DNA from: Butyriboletus loyo
Lineage: Eukaryota; Basidiomycota; Agaricomycetes; Boletales; Boletaceae
NCBI GenBank assembly: GCA_038093515.1
Contig: JBBPSI010000022.1
Location: 148,057 to 212,056 of the forward strand
Reading direction: 5' to 3'
DNA: 64,000 nt
Part shown: positions 44,248 to 57,613 of the stretch, in pieces
Layout: each line of letters starts with the position of its first letter
How positions within the stretch are numbered: the first letter of the stretch is position 1
Notes under the pieces: model-generated
The model's database searches: none
Seen by the model: only the letters and a program-made list of their open reading frames with translations
Told to the model about the DNA's origin: nothing
Translations under genes and position numbers: made by a program

Positions 44248-45933
44248 TTACCGAATAGACTGTCGTCGTGGTTTTTGACTTTCCTCCCACTTCCTCCACC
44301 ACTCCGGGGTCGACGCAGCACGCGTTTCTTGCCACTTTCGTGCCTTCTCTGGGTCAGCCTTAAGGAAAGCCTCGAATAGATCGACTACGAATTTCGTCTC
44401 TCCTTGGGCCTCTGACTTCAGTGGAGTAATCTGATTCTCGTCCAGGTTCATATTCTAGATCATTGCTTGGTATGTGCGAGATCAATATTCAGAGAAAACT
44501 CCTCACCTTGAGGATTGACTTGAAAAAGGAATGAACCCGGCCCATGTGTAACCACTTGTGGACAGGGTCTACTTCTTCCCGCGTCCATTCGCGAATTCTG
44601 GCATCCTCCATGTTGATCGGGTGTCCAGCCGCCATCGAAACGGGTGCGTTTCGTTGTTGAAGTTTATCGTTCAACCACGTTGATAACTCATCGGAGAGAA
44701 GATTGCCACCCATCGGATTAACCACGATAGCACGGATTTCGGCGTCCTCCGGAGTGCTCCCAACCTCAATGTAGTCGTCCTGACTGGCCACAAGCTCTTC
44801 GAACGGAAGTCGGACACTGTCCTCAGTATCTGGATGAGGAATATGAATATAATGCACTCCCTGGAACAGAAACGATCTTAATGCAACTCGCGTGACATGC
44901 AGGACAAAGTCAAAGTACCCACGGGTTCACTGTGAGCCGCTAATATCATAGTCACCGGCGGCCAAGGCTCTCGTGAGATATATTGTACGAGATATACTGG
45001 CAAAAGAACAGGATAGGCGGCGGCCTGTCGAAATCTGAGAATGAAGAGCCAATCTATGGTTATGGTTGCGTACAAGGTTCATCTTGACTGATTGTGGATT
45101 GAAACGCATGTTTTCGTTGATGACTGCATCAGTGTAGGAGAGAGCGCGTGCTCTGTCGAGGATATCGAATGGTAGGACGTTGTATGGGAGGCACATCACA
45201 TCGAGTCCCCACTGATGCGCTGAATCGGGAGAGAATGGCTTAGCGAGCTCAATCTGTCTTGGTGGATCGCGGACCAGGATACGGCCGAAATCCATGCTAG
45301 ATCCTGCATTCAATTGTTTGGAATGCCAAATTCCAGTAAAATAATGGGCATGAGCATACCTGGTAGGTACCTATCAAACGGTGGTTAGCACCGAGAGGGG
45401 AAGTATCCAGATACACCTACAAATCCTCAAATTGCACCGTGGCAGTTTCATTCTGCTAAGGAGTAAGATCAGAGTTGCAAAAGAGTGATGTGACAAACCT
45501 GAGATTCTTCCGCGTCAGACTCTGAAGAAAGCCAGGCTGTGGCCTCGAGCTCAGCACGTACGAACCAAGTTGGGAAGTATAATGGCTGGATGCGCGTCGG
45601 TCGGAGTGGCTGGAAACCACTCATAGGGAAATATTTGGCGAGAATAGAGGCAATGAGCGTGGTGAACGGCACATTGGGCTGCCCCTTGCGCGATCTGCCA
45701 ACATAGCCAGCCACCGAAGCAGCGACACCGGCATGAGAGATGGCATCTTCCGGGGAGAAAGCAAAGGGGATTGCTGAAAAGACAAAGGTTAAAGCCATGT
45801 CACTACTATGTCTTGGGAAAGGACGACCTCTGACTTTGGAGTGATAACTTGGAAGTGCTGAAGCAGCCTCTGAGTAGTTTCTACGCCGGGTCGTAGCAAA
45901 GGCTCTTCGAGCAAGATGCGGTCGGGCCAACAT
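44248..45933 (-). CDS. Mitochondrial-type protein of unknown function
   Basis: The start at 45933 reads MLARPHLARRAFATTRRRNY, a strong Arg-rich mitochondrial presequence with no acidic residue. After an intron the conserved body begins AIPFAFSPEDAISHAGVAA, then FQPLRPTRIQPLYFPTWFV followed by AELEA. Later exons give RPPRQIELAKPFSPDSAHQ-type and VLPFDILDRARALSYTDAV text. Then come LRFRQAAAYPVLLPVYLVQY (a likely membrane segment), EDAEIRAIVVNPMGG and a charged end, RKWEESQKPRRQSIR. I know this arrangement from other basidiomycete genomes only as an unnamed conserved protein. One or two membrane segments and an inner-membrane place are inferred. The start is divergent from the ER DnaJ gene. Confidence 0.72.
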
Positions 45934-46067
45934 TGCCCGCTGGATGTCGTTGAGCGCAATCCCGGAACGAACGGGTCCAAGGCCAAGTCGTGGTCACGTG
46001 CCCACGCGACATACGTGTCTCTTATGATCTTGGTCAAAGCCAGCAAGTTCTCATTTCCTCAGCAGCG
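45934..46067. promoter_or_regulatory. Shared divergent promoter, mitochondrial protein and ER DnaJ
   Basis: 134 bases separate the two starts. The motif CACGTG is present near 45998 (GGTCACGTGCCC), an E-box-type site bound by bHLH factors such as Cbf1 in other fungi. Its use here is inference. Confidence 0.55.
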
Positions 46068-47730
46068 ATGCCAACGTCGTCCGTGCTGCTCCTGCTGCTC
46101 CTGCTAGCTCTTTCGGTCCTCGTCAGCGCAGCGGATCTCTATAAAACACTAGAGCGTCAGTCCAAGGCGCGCACCGAACGGCACAACGTGTCTTTTGACT
46201 CATGTATTATTTCCAGTGTCCAAACATGCCTCGGAGCAAGACATAAGAAAGGCCTACAAGCGTCTTAGCCGTCAACATCACCCGGACAAGAACAAGGATC
46301 CAGGAGCAGAAGACAAGTTTGTCGAAATAGCACACGGTAGTGACCATTCCCTGTGATGTACGTACAGGCAGGGCTGACGGTGGTTCCAGCCTACGAAGTC
46401 CTTTCGGACACAACTGTAAGTTAAGAAGATACGTCGCATGACATGAACCCCACATTTTTCTTATCACACAGAAACGACAAGTCTATGACCGGCATGGCGA
46501 GGTAGAATAACCAATGGCTTCCTCCGACCAATGCTGACTGGCTGTCAATGATACCCAGGAAGGTCTGCGTGCACACGAAGGCGGGCAACAACAGCATGCC
46601 AACCCTTTTGACATGTTCTCCAGCTTCTTCGGTGGTGGATGTGAGTCTTCCAACACCTCATGTATTACACATTCACCTCACGCACCACAGTCGCGCAGCA
46701 ACAGCAAACACGTCGAGGGCCGACAGTGATGATGGAATTTGAGGTCCCTCTTAGCGATATGTATGTATTTTCATGTCCAATTACATCACCATGTGAAGCT
46801 TACCCTTCCTCAGGTACAAGGGAGCTAATATCGACGTACGTTTTCCCGTCCGCTTGCATGCTATGAGCGCTGACGTATTCACATCAGTTTTCAATGAGAA
46901 AACATGTCCTTTGTGACCATTGTAGAGGTTCCGGCGCCGCGTCTGATGGTGACATCCACACTTGTCGCGGATGTGGAGGATCTGGTGTCAAGATGACCAA
47001 GCAGCAGCTATTCCCTGGCATGTTCGCGCAAACGCAAACTACGTGCAACGAGTGCGGTGGGCGCGGGACTATGATTGTGAAGAAATGCCCACATTGCAAT
47101 GGCGCAAAAGTCGTTGAACACATACAACACCATACATTGGATGTCGAACCTGGCATGCCTGAAGGATACGATGTAGTATTTGATGGAGAGGGAGACGAGA
47201 GTCCTGATTGGGAGCCCGGCGATATTATTCTGCGCGTGCGCAGTAAGAAAGAGGAGGGCGGTTGGAGGAGGAAGGAGAGCACGCTCTACTGGCGAGAGAC
47301 GATTGGGATTGACGAGGTATGTCCCTCAGGTTAGAGTGTACCGATACATTCCCACCTGTTTCTTTACAGGCCCTACTAGGTTTCAAGCGTGATATCAAGC
47401 ACCTTGACGGGCACGTAGTAGAAATTGACCGTACAGGCGTTACACAGCCTGGTGGGTACTCTGAACAACGTTTTTTGACACCTTGCTAACACGTTTTCTC
47501 AGGTCATGTGCAGATATTCGAGGGGGAGGGGATGCCTCTGTTTGAACAGTCCGAGCATGGCGATTTGTATATAGAATACAGCGTCGTTCTACCTGTGGAA
47601 CTCAGCTCGGACATGCGTCAAAGTAAGGCCCAATGCTGTCTTTCTGGAAGAATCTGACTCATTTCCCCCAACAACAGAACTCAGGGAAGTGTTCCACGAA
47701 TTTGGAGACCACAAGAGAGATGAGTTATAA
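46068..47730 (+). CDS. SCJ1: ER-lumenal DnaJ co-chaperone (Scj1/ERdj3 type) with RDEL end
   Basis: Hsp40 partner of BiP in ER folding and degradation. The N-terminus [20 protein letters not shown] is a signal peptide. The J-domain follows with [37 protein letters not shown] (HPD motif) and [21 protein letters not shown] Gly/Gln-rich linker with [11 protein letters not shown] leads to the zinc-finger domain with [24 protein letters not shown] and CPHCNGAK; the fourth lacks the last Gly. The substrate-binding C-terminal domains contain [20 protein letters not shown] and [12 protein letters not shown]. The protein ends GDHKRDEL, a K/HDEL-type ER retrieval signal. About eight short introns are present; the frame is intact. 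Confidence 0.95.
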
Positions 47731-48622
47731 ACGTTGGACTACATAGACAATCACTATAATAATTTTGTCTCTGCTCGTGATTGCCATATTAGGCCGTGGG
47801 AGAGACCAGCCCTAAGGCGAGATGAGTTGGTATATATACTTCACATGCAACGACTTACCTTCTGTTTGGGAAACCCCTTCGGCGTGGCTGCGGAGTGGTA
47901 CGTTGGCACTACCACCGGCGACGTTTTCATGGCTGACTTTGACGTATCAAGCCACTAGGCCGTTGTCTGATGCCGCGTGCTTTGTTGAAGGCGAGCGGTC
48001 GTTTAATCTGTCGTCGTCCAACATCAGACTCATCCCCGATGTAGTGCGTCGGAAGTGGAACGTCGTGGAGACGGTTCCTGACTGATCACCATCGATGATG
48101 TCGAGCTTTTGTCCTCGATGTTGCGCAAAATCCCCCTCTCTGATTAGCGATCGATGAGACACTTACGGAGCTGGCCCGTCGAGGGTCAGTGAAGAGTACG
48201 AATCATTTTCTTGAGGTCAGAGTCTCGTTGACATCCCACGACAGTCCAGGTGGCAGAGCTGTTGGACAGAAGGTGCACTGCTTGAGTCAGTTCGGACGGT
48301 GAACCGAGACTGAGAAGTCCAGTCTCCTTACCAGCACCAGTTGTTACCGGAGTACGGGAATATCCCGTTTGTTAGCCCAAATCAATTACCCCAGGTCATG
48401 CAAGTCTCGGAGGATGTCGCGGTGGAGGATTCGTCCTCCCAACGACTCTTCTGAGCCTACATGTCATGTCAAGCTTTGATATGTAGTCAATTATAAATAA
48501 TTCCTCATCCTTGCGCTGGCTGAGTGAAAAGAGTACAGGATAGCTTTCATTAACAGTAGGACTAGTAAATGGAGAGGTTGTCTGAGATCATGCCTTGTCA
48601 TTGGACGAAAGAATAAGCTGTA
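47731..48622. other. Intergenic region between convergent genes
   Basis: About 890 bases between the 3' ends of the DnaJ gene and cullin-3. Short frames occur on both strands (plus 47734-48085; minus 47947-48162) with no recognisable family, and part of it will be 3' UTR. No RNA gene or repeat was seen. Confidence 0.45.
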
Positions 48623-51588
48623 TTATAAAACTTGAGATTGGGACCAGCGACGTACCAAGTATTTATATGATCTGCGATCGTCACAGCGCTCTAGATATTC
48701 TCGCTAAACCACAAGTAAACATCGAGGATACCGTGAGAGATCACCAGAACTCACGTCTATTAATGTTCCAATTCTCTTCTTGATGTCTTGTGGGTTAGGC
48801 TGGAACCGCGTCGCCAGCTGCCGTGTGACTTCATTGATAAGATCATTGTGGGTCATCTGCTTTCGGTCCTTCATTATCCGGACAACGCAGGCCTATAACC
48901 GGGCTGCGGTCAGATAATACGCGCAGTGCCGGCCCAGAATACTTCGCACCTCCGTTTGGTATTGCCGTTCTTCATCAATCCTCTCCCGAGTTTCCTTCCG
49001 TTCTTCCGTACTTTCAACCTTGGCAGACACGGTGCTAATTTTGATTCTTTGCATCGGGCAAGTGAAACTAGTATTGAAGGAGAACGCGTCTTCAGGATTG
49101 ACATCTCGCCCCGGCGGATGCTTCTTCAAAATTTTGTACTTGGCACAGGCAAGCGATTGTAGATGGCGTTGCAGTTCGTGCTCTGGTATCAATGTCGTCG
49201 ACTTGATTTCCTGTGACCGAGAAGGCCTCAGTGCAGATCCTCCACGAAGGCCGCTACCCCACATACCTCATACGTCAAGTAGCCATCATCCTCCACGTCC
49301 TCAAAAAGGAGAAGGATGATCAGGCCGAACGATGACACGTTTAAATCATGCTTCCGGGCATTGAACTGCACGCGGACATCAGCATTTCCGAGGGACGGTT
49401 GCCATGTTAACCTTCGACCTGAGTGACGAGACAGGTAGTAGTGCTCGAAGGACTTGCAAGATCTGGCAAGGACCTCCGGAAGAACACAGGTGGATGCAGT
49501 ATGCGACATGGGCCAAAATGTTGAGGTCATGACTATCACCGATATTTCCAACTCGGGAGGCTGGAAAAGGGCTGAGCCTTCCCCCAAACTTTTGAAACTT
49601 CCTTGGCTTACCGATGTGTTTTGGAGGTGTTGTCGATAAATTTGCATGGTCTCGGCAGAAATCTTCATGTCGTTGAACATCCCCTCCAGCTTTTGCGTGA
49701 ACTGGTAACCGCACTCGACTTTGAGCTTCGCTAACATGCCACGCTCCGCATCATCGGAAACAGATCTACCAAAAAGCAAGCGCTTGGCAAGGTGGTTCTT
49801 ATAGTAACGCTCGAATGCGTCCTTCTCGGTAATGTATCTGAAAACCGTGATCGTCTTGTCCAGGATCAAGTCAACCTCGATGTCTGTTTTCTAGATAAAC
49901 GATAGTGAGCAGCAACGGATCGTAAAGTTCGATGTCAACCTACACCTTTAAGGCCTTTCTTGAGATTTTCATCAATGAACAGGGAAATGAACTCGGAAGC
50001 CTTGTCGTTAAGATTGACAAAGTCTTCAAAAGCCTGCGCAGTTGTATTAGCACAAGAAAAATCCGGCCGCACGTAAATACCTCGTCCAAAGCGCCCTCGA
50101 CCTCTCGATGGCTTCCAAAAGCTTGTTTCCATAATCGGTCAAACCTGTCCTTGAGGTCTAGGACGTCTTGTACCCATTTCAACGCCAGCGTTAAAGTTTG
50201 AGGTGGGCCCTGAGCACGGGCTTTCCCCTTTCCTTTCCCCTTTGACGCAGTCACTGTTGTGTCGACCTCATCGACATCTACGTCAACGTCTTCTGCAACC
50301 TCGCTAGAGATAGAAGACTGGTTGATGTCCTTGCCTCTGCGTAAGATGGAGTCTTTGAGTGAGCGCCTCAGTATTGGAAGGCCAGTGGGAACAATTGTGA
50401 AGAGTCGATAGAGGCGACTGAGATCCTCTACTTTATCCAAGTCGATCATTGAGTCGAGTCCCGAGTTAGGCATATTGATGACAGTGGACAGGTTCTGGGT
50501 CAAAATGTACTGTTCAAGCGTCCTGAGCAACGGGGGGCCAGTTTGGGAATAGAGGTAGTGATGTGTTCTTGATGTCTCAGACACGAATCGACTCTCCGCC
50601 TAAACAACGTTAGTAAGGTAACGGTAGCCCTGTAAGCATGAGACTGACTCTCCGTAGATACTCTGAAGCATCACATGCGGTCACTAAGCGCTGAGCTTCA
50701 GCTTTGTAAAACACTTCACTGGCGGAAAGAATTGCCGGTTCGAGGTCCCTTTTGTAGACTGTCTTCCCGTCTAGATCTACTACGAGCTGGAGGAGCACAT
50801 CTACGCACTCCTTCACAGCCGAGCGACTGATCACGTAGCCGTCTCGCTCAATCTGAATTAGAGTCAGAACGGCGGAAACGACGTGATCCTGTATCGGGGG
50901 GCGAATGATGCATTTCAAGAAAATATCTAAACCTGCGTCCCATATTTCAGGCACATCGTTCGATTTCGTGTACACGCGATCCTGATATGCGTGAGAAGCT
51001 CATACGTTGGACGCAAAGAACGAAGATACCATGTACTTGAGAATGTCCCGCAATTTTGACATGTTCCCGGTATGGTCGTCCCACACTCGTCTCAGCGCAC
51101 GCAACAATAGCTCAGCTTCTTGGCCTTGTTGCATTGGGTCGTTGCTACCGCGACTGGGAAAGGTGGGTACGATCTCCTCCTCGGCGAGCCTTTCGATGTT
51201 CTCTGTCACAAGCTGACAAACGCCCTTGTACAACATGGATCCACTTTTATAGAGAACCATGTTATACGCATAGCGATAATTCTCTTCGAAGGAGAGCTTG
51301 GATGCATTGTGGTTATGGATCTCGCGTATATTCTTCGATAGACGATTCCATGTTTCCTCCGGAGATACTTCTGCTTCGTGCTACGGCTTCTCAATTTTGA
51401 ACGCTCGTTGATGGTCCAAAGGAGGCGTACCTTCCGTGGCGCTTTCTGTGCAGGCAAAATGGTCAAGGAGCGGTGCATTCAGATAGATCTGATTACTCAC
51501 GATTTTAGGCTTAGTTGCGCGGCGAGCTCCACATAGCCCTGTCAGGTAGCGAACGAATCTCTGAGGTAAGAAACTCACTTGATGCCAT
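48623..51588 (-). CDS. CUL3: Cullin-3, scaffold of CRL3 ubiquitin ligases
   Basis: Scaffold that joins BTB adaptors to the Rbx1-E2 module. The chosen start at 51588 gives [16 protein letters not shown], joined by splicing to KAPRK and then to [20 protein letters not shown] and [20 protein letters not shown], the typical N-terminal cullin repeat. Later blocks are [94 protein letters not shown] and [12 protein letters not shown]. The winged-helix end has [19 protein letters not shown] (the Lys of VRIMKDRK is the neddylation site) and [16 protein letters not shown]. The exact last exon is uncertain: reading through gives TAA at 48623, while a GTACGT donor after KYL could lead to another short end. 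About 50 Lys/Gly-rich residues are inserted mid-protein (KGKGKGKA). Confidence 0.93.
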
Positions 51589-51756
51589 CCCTGTGACTGA
51601 CGATATTTTGTTCCATTACTACTTGTAGCCTGAATAAGGATAATTTGTTTGCCCTTGTTAGATTCCAAAGCCTTTGCCAAATAAACCACAACCTTCTCAG
51701 CTCGAAGTATGGATTGCTCAGACAGCTACACAATTTCATTAGGTACCTTATATATG

Positions 51757-54700
51757 CTACGAGACAGCCTGAGAACGAGACGCTTTCACGAACTCAGAAA
51801 AGAATTTTCGGAATGCTTTGTTGTCCATATCCCGCAACTTTGTAGTGAACTCCAATGCCATGTCTGGCGGCCAATTTTGGGACGGCAAAAACACGCTCAC
51901 GAAGAAGTCGTGTGCTTCCGTGCCCCTAGTTCTGCACACCACCTGCAAGAAATTAGCTATCTCCAGCAGCACCTTTGATAATCATGGTCAGAATCCGGGA
52001 CCTGTGCAAGTTTGTTTTGACTCACCATGAGCATTTGTCCGTCTTTGGGGTTAAATTGAGGTGAGGACAAAACCGCAAAGGCCGCAGGAACCAAGCGTTC
52101 GTAAGCGAAGCGCTCAAATCCAGGCAAAACTTGTGGTCTGGGTGCGTTCCCACCAGTCGATGATGATTGTGGGTTACACCAAACTTGTACGCAACGCCCG
52201 AAGAAAGAGAACGCAGACTTTTGGCTGTTCGGGTCAGAGATATCCTGCGCGAATTGACAGACATTCTCGAGGACGGACTCCAATGAATTTTTGTTTCCTG
52301 TGAAAACGAGTCAGGCACATTGGCACGTGACGGTAGAGGCATCCTTACGCTCGGAAATGAATACGTCATGAAGATCAGACGATATTACGTTGGTAAGGAG
52401 CGTTAGGTATGAACGCTTCGTATCTACGTGGGTGAGACCGTCATCAGTACCATCAACCGGCTGGGAGAGGAGCTGGGCAATGTGAGCATTGAGTGGTCCC
52501 AAAAGCTCGTCCAAAACATCAAACATATCCTTCTGCGTCGCGAATACTTGAGAAGTCGGACATACGCGTGGGAACGTTGACTCACCTGGAGTTTGTGGAT
52601 CAGCAACCCGATGAAATTCATGAAGTCAACAAGTTCCGATGGCTCAAAGTGTACAAGAAGATTAGCCATCAGTGGAGTAATAAGGTATGTTGCATTGGAC
52701 CCAGTAGTTGCCATGATTCGAGCGAATGCGTGTCGGGTCTAAAAAGTGTCAGCCAAAGGAGCCTTCAAAGACCTAGAAATGTGTTTACCGCGTCTCGCAC
52801 GCACTTGACGGTATTCATAGCCTCTAGCGAGAGAAGAATGCCCTGTGCAACTTGTCGGAATACTTCCAAGGGAGCAAACGTGTATCCTTCCGGAACGGGG
52901 GATGGGTAATCCGGGAACCCCTTCGCGATGTTGCCAAGCGCCATGATGGTATGATGAACACGCAGAATGGGTATCACGTCTTTGTCTCTCTTGGCTACCG
53001 AGACATTAATCGACAAGTCCTCCAACAAAGGGGTGACGATTGACAGAAGCAAACTAGCCTGTTGCTCTGCTAGCTTGGACAACAGGGAAAGAAGAATGCC
53101 GACGGTCTCGAAAATATAGAGCTGCGAATCAAATATTCCAGGATTCTTGATGGCTTCTGCGAGCGGATCGTCTTCTGGACTTTCGATCTTCGGTACTTCG
53201 ATGTGGATGACCAGAAGATCTCTGATGTTTCCGAGCAGGCTAATTGCAAGCTCGGGAGAGATGTCATTCCTGCCTTCTCTAATGAATTTATGGAAAAGGT
53301 AGAACATCCGTGACCGAACGGATTCGTCTGTACTGTGAAGTCCCCTTTGCAAGGACTGAATGATAGGCTCAAAGCGGATATCGTATCACTCACCGATTAC
53401 TAACCAAGGCTTCCATTGTTGGCATGATGCAGTCTTTCCGAATTTTGAAAAAGTCGCCGTATCTAGCTACGGTCTCAAAAAATTGCATGACAACTGCACG
53501 ATGTGGATATGCCGAGATCCCAGACTGCACAAGTGCCAACAAAATTTCGCCGTGAGGGGTTAAAGGATATTCCGAATAGTCGATATCCCTTTTTTTCTCT
53601 TTAGGTATCGCAGGTGCTAAGCAGAACGCTGCGCGACCTTTACCACCACCTAGGGGAATGTGAGTATCCCAACGGCAGATAATTATAGTACACACTCTTG
53701 CTAATTTCCCCGAAGATATACACGAGATACACACCCAACTCTGCGCCGTGCCATTCCACGCGTACACCGCTTCTGTATGCTGAGAGCGTTGCAAGTACGA
53801 GTGTTCGAACAGCTGTAGTGACAAGATCGGGTTCTATGGTCAGGATAGAATCCATAAATGTTCTCAGGTCCTTTTCTGTAAATTAGTGACTGTGGAGAGA
53901 TGGCACAAGCCTACTACCTTTCGAAGACCATCAAAAGCCACAACATCGTCGTCATCCAGATCAGTAGGATCCGCATCTTTATCCCATCTCATTTTTTGCA
54001 GAATGACGTCCAGTAGTGAGCTAAGGAAAGATCTTGTAGCGTCGTCCAGTGGGTCTGAAGACACCTTCTTAGTTCTCTTGCACTGTACCCAAATCAGTTA
54101 CAGATCAGTCGAATACCAAGAATGACGTACGTTAGCGAGCACAGTCTGCAGTAGGGGAAACACAGTTGAACAAGTATCATCATAGTCATCGGCCATGAAG
54201 CGTAGCATGACCGGCAGAACTTGGTTGTGCAACCGCTTGGCATCTGTTACAACCTCAGGCTTTGTACAGTCCTGGGGGATTGCATGAGACGTAACACGGT
54301 TCAAATGGAATAGAAGGGCATACATCAATCAATTTCATAATTTCCAAACCCAGCACATTCAAGAGTTTCCCAAGGGCTTCACGATACGACTCTTCTCCCT
54401 CGTCCTCGTCCAAACCCCGTTGGATTTGTTGTTCGCGCGTCTTTGCTTCCAGTGCACCGATGACCTGCCCTAGAGAGAGCACTTTTATTAACTGTAGCTT
54501 GTCCTCCGGCTCCTTCAAGCCTTTGGAGACTATCCGGAGCAAGGCAGCGCACGTTGCCAGTCGGATAGGCAGTGACGGGTCAGAAAGAAGAGTGAAGAGC
54601 AAGGGAACTGAGGTAGGGGTCACAGTCAAGTTGATATCGATCCAACCTATACAGACAATGAACACTCAGGTTTCCTGCGAATGCGGCTTTCATCACGTAC

Positions 54701-55590
54701 CAACGTATGATCCAAACGCCCGCACACCCCAATCAACTACTTCAACCAAATCGCCCAGAGTTTTCGACTCTACATCATCGGACTTGCGTAGGATCGCCAT
54801 GCGCTCAGCCCCGTCAGCGATGATAGTGAGAACGGCCTCATTAATTAAGGAAGCATCGCGTTCTCGCACTGCGTCTCTCACACGGGCATCCCGTGTATGG
54901 CGAACGGGGTTAAACGTCCGTGCAGACTTGATGGTTTGATCCGCAACCTCTCCGGATATCTCAAGGACGAGGTGGAACAGAAACAGAGACACGTGGCGGT
55001 TGAATTTGGGCTGGGAGCTCGATTCGGCCACAGAGAACAGGTCAGTAAAGAACGTGGGCCATTGCTCCACGTATGTACAGAGAAAAAACAATGTAAGTGT
55101 ATGCGAGAATTTGTTGCGTAAGACTGAGAGAAAGGACCAGTTTAGGGGAAGGAGCGGAGGACAAAGGAATCACGTACATGTTGCCGTAGATTCTGCAGGA
55201 CCATAAACATATTCGGATTGTATATAAGACATAATGGACTGCTGCACTGTTCGGAATGTTTCCTCTTCCAATGGTTCAAACCTGCGGTGTAACGTTAGGA
55301 TAACCGACGTCCACCATGATGCACGCAACGCGCAGAGGAGTGCACGCTTACCGGTTATCGAAAAACTCGTCTAACATGCGTAAGGACGAAAATCTAGCTT
55401 GAGCAGGATACTTATGGCCCTGTCTTTGAGAGTCCAACTCCATGAATATCGTCAAAGCTAGACGCCACGTTTCGTGCACATTTTGTTGGACACTAGAGAG
55501 ATACTCGAGAGCTTGCTGATGCAGTGCGACCTGTGATGGATCGACTGCAATGAGTATTGCCTGCACAAAGCGGTCGATTTCTTGCTCCAT
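51757..55590 (-). CDS. LOS1: Exportin-T, tRNA nuclear export receptor
   Basis: Importin-beta-like HEAT-repeat protein that carries tRNA out of the nucleus with Ran-GTP. The start at 55590 reads MEQEIDRFVQAILIAVDPSQ. The N-terminal CRM1/importin-type region holds LSSVQQNVHETWRLALTIF and FFLCTYVEQWPTFFTDLF. Further landmarks are VLTIIADGAERMAILRK, VEVVDWGVRAFGSYVGWIDI, LRIVSKGLKEPEDKLQLI, LPVMLRFMADDYDDTCSTVF, FFKIRKDCIMPTMEALV, DESVRSRMFYLFHKFIRE, ITPLMANLLVHFEPSELVDF and FSFFGRCVQVW. The protein ends ASRSQAVS at 51757. Its length, about 1,100 residues after splicing, fits exportin-T. It lies between cullin-3 and the F-box gene on the same strand, with 168 bases to the cullin-3 start. Confidence 0.95.
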
Positions 55591-55844
55591 TATAGAAACC
55601 TTCCGTGGATGCGCGTGGTCGGACGAGACACGTCCCAGATCGATCACGAACACGACAATCGATTTGAGTGTAGCAAGTACGAGATCTTGGAGCTGTCGGA
55701 TGTTTGGGAGCTTCCCAAAGCCAAGGCGACAGAACTGGGTCGGCGATGCAGATCACGATGAGTTGGTACTTTTGAGTCGTGTCTCTGCTCACGTGCCAAG
55801 TCAGAAAACGACAGGGGCTAATCGCTGCTTTCTATTACTAGTCA

Positions 55845-57444
55845 CTAATAGTGCAAAATGTACAATTCTCCAGACGGTAGACCGACAGCTATCTTGCACG
55901 AAATTTCGTCAAACACAAAAGAATGAAAGTCCTGAGGATTAAAGGGCAAGCCCGAAAACGATGGCATCAATGTGGAGATACAAACCGACTCTTTTCCAGT
56001 TCTGCTTCCAAGAGCAAACTTCATCAGCGTACATTCATGCGTATCGGGATCCGGGCTCAGCCAGACCGCTCGCTTGCCCGACGAGGACACTCGAACTTCC
56101 CCAACGGATGGGATGGAACAACATGGCACGTGGGTGTGGATACATTCAACGTTGCTCCCGTCGAATGAGACGTGAAGGAGATTGATTCCTAGGTTTTTGA
56201 CATCCGCGCGCTGCGTGTGAATCGGATGTCCGAACATGGTGAAAGAACAGTCTGTGATATTTGTGGATACGTCGTCGGATAACTCGAAGACCAGAGGATG
56301 GTCTGAACTCCACGAGGTACTGGCTACCAGCGAGCTTTTGATAACCAGTGATTCCGGCCAGCATGGCGCAGGTGGGGAAAGACAGTCCAGGTGGTCAAGG
56401 ATGACAGATGGTAGTTCATAAAAAGATATGTAAGCGGTCGTGTGTTGCGGGGTATGGGGTGATGTTGTGACAACAAAATATCGGTTGAAGAATTTAAGAC
56501 GACCCCACGCAAATGACTATCTCATGAGTGCGACGTTTGTTGAGGGGAAATGCGTAGCTTACCCAATCTGGACACTCAAGAATGGCAGTGACTCTTGAAA
56601 CAAGGTTTACACACACAATCTGACCTTCATGTTCTGATAATGAGGGTAGGTGGGCGAAAACCGTAATCATGAGGTCGCCATTTATCTTCATCCCCGCTAT
56701 TCGACCCTTGGGAAGGAGTTCATTCGGCGTGGCTTCAAATATCAAAGAATGACGAATTGAGGTGTCGCCCTGTAGGAAAACATTGTACACGCGAATGGAT
56801 CTGGGAACGTCAACTACTAATCGTATAATTAATGACAGGCACTTACTCGGCAGTGCCGCGTGCAAAGGCAATGCCAATCGCAACTTGCTCCAATTCACGG
56901 TGATGGTGAGCATGCAAAAATCGGACCCGGCCGACAACAGTTACTTTGAATATCGAGTGACAATCTCCCGTGGACCAGAGTGTAATGTGTGTCCCTGCGG
57001 TCTGTTCGTATTGGAGGGTAACAAGCCATCGACCACCTGGGAGAAGACGCATGCCATCGACGAAGGAGGAATTCCGCGAGATGATGCACTGAGCATGGTG
57101 CATCTCGAGGCGAGGGTTTCTCCATCTGTTGTCGAGCTTCAAGGATTTAACAGCGGCCTCTCGGAGGAGATTGCTTGAGAGAGAAGCAGGGGAGGCATTC
57201 AAGGGGATGTCCAGAGGGACGTCCCAATCGGAGAGGAGCCTACGCCACAAGTAATCCAACGACCCGATTGCATGCATGACACGACATGTCTATGTGTCCA
57301 TGATGTGCTCAGCGGGGGGTCAGCGAACAGTGTCCCAAGGAAGTCAGGAATCACCTGCATTAAAGCAAGCACGTCCTCGATGAGTAGGTGCAGGCATATA
57401 AGGATGAGGACGTCCTGAGGCAGGTTGGTCAATGTTGGTACCAT
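55845..57444 (-). CDS. F-box protein, Agaricomycete type
   Basis: Probable substrate adaptor of an SCF ubiquitin ligase. The ATG at 57444 gives MVPTLTNLPQDVLILICLHL followed by LIEDVLALMQV, a typical N-terminal F-box (LPxDVLxxI...L...DVLAL). The remainder forms a beta-rich region without clear WD repeats: LLPGGRWLVTLQYEQTAGTH, GIAFARGTAE, KINGDLMITVFAHLPSL, VSSSGKRAVWLSPDP, and the end VGLPSGELYILHY. Such fungal F-box proteins carry family-specific, rapidly evolving C-termini, so the target cannot be predicted. Several short introns are present (for example near 56510 and 56840). The frame is intact to TAG at 55845. The start is divergent from the 774-residue membrane protein. Confidence 0.85.
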
Positions 57445-57613
57445 GGCGGTGCATTGACTCGTCGTGAGCAAGTAGGACGAGGACGTACATACTAGCCTAG
57501 TTTGGCGATGGCTGTGGGCGAAGGGAAGTCAAACAGAGCCAAAGACGGTGGCTACATAAACCTGCGAGCCCTTGAAACCCCTTTCGTTGTACCGTCCACC
57601 AGCCCCGTCAGCA
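57445..57613. promoter_or_regulatory. Shared divergent promoter, F-box gene and 774-residue gene
   Basis: 169 bases separate the two start codons. No TATA box is evident. Confidence 0.55.
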
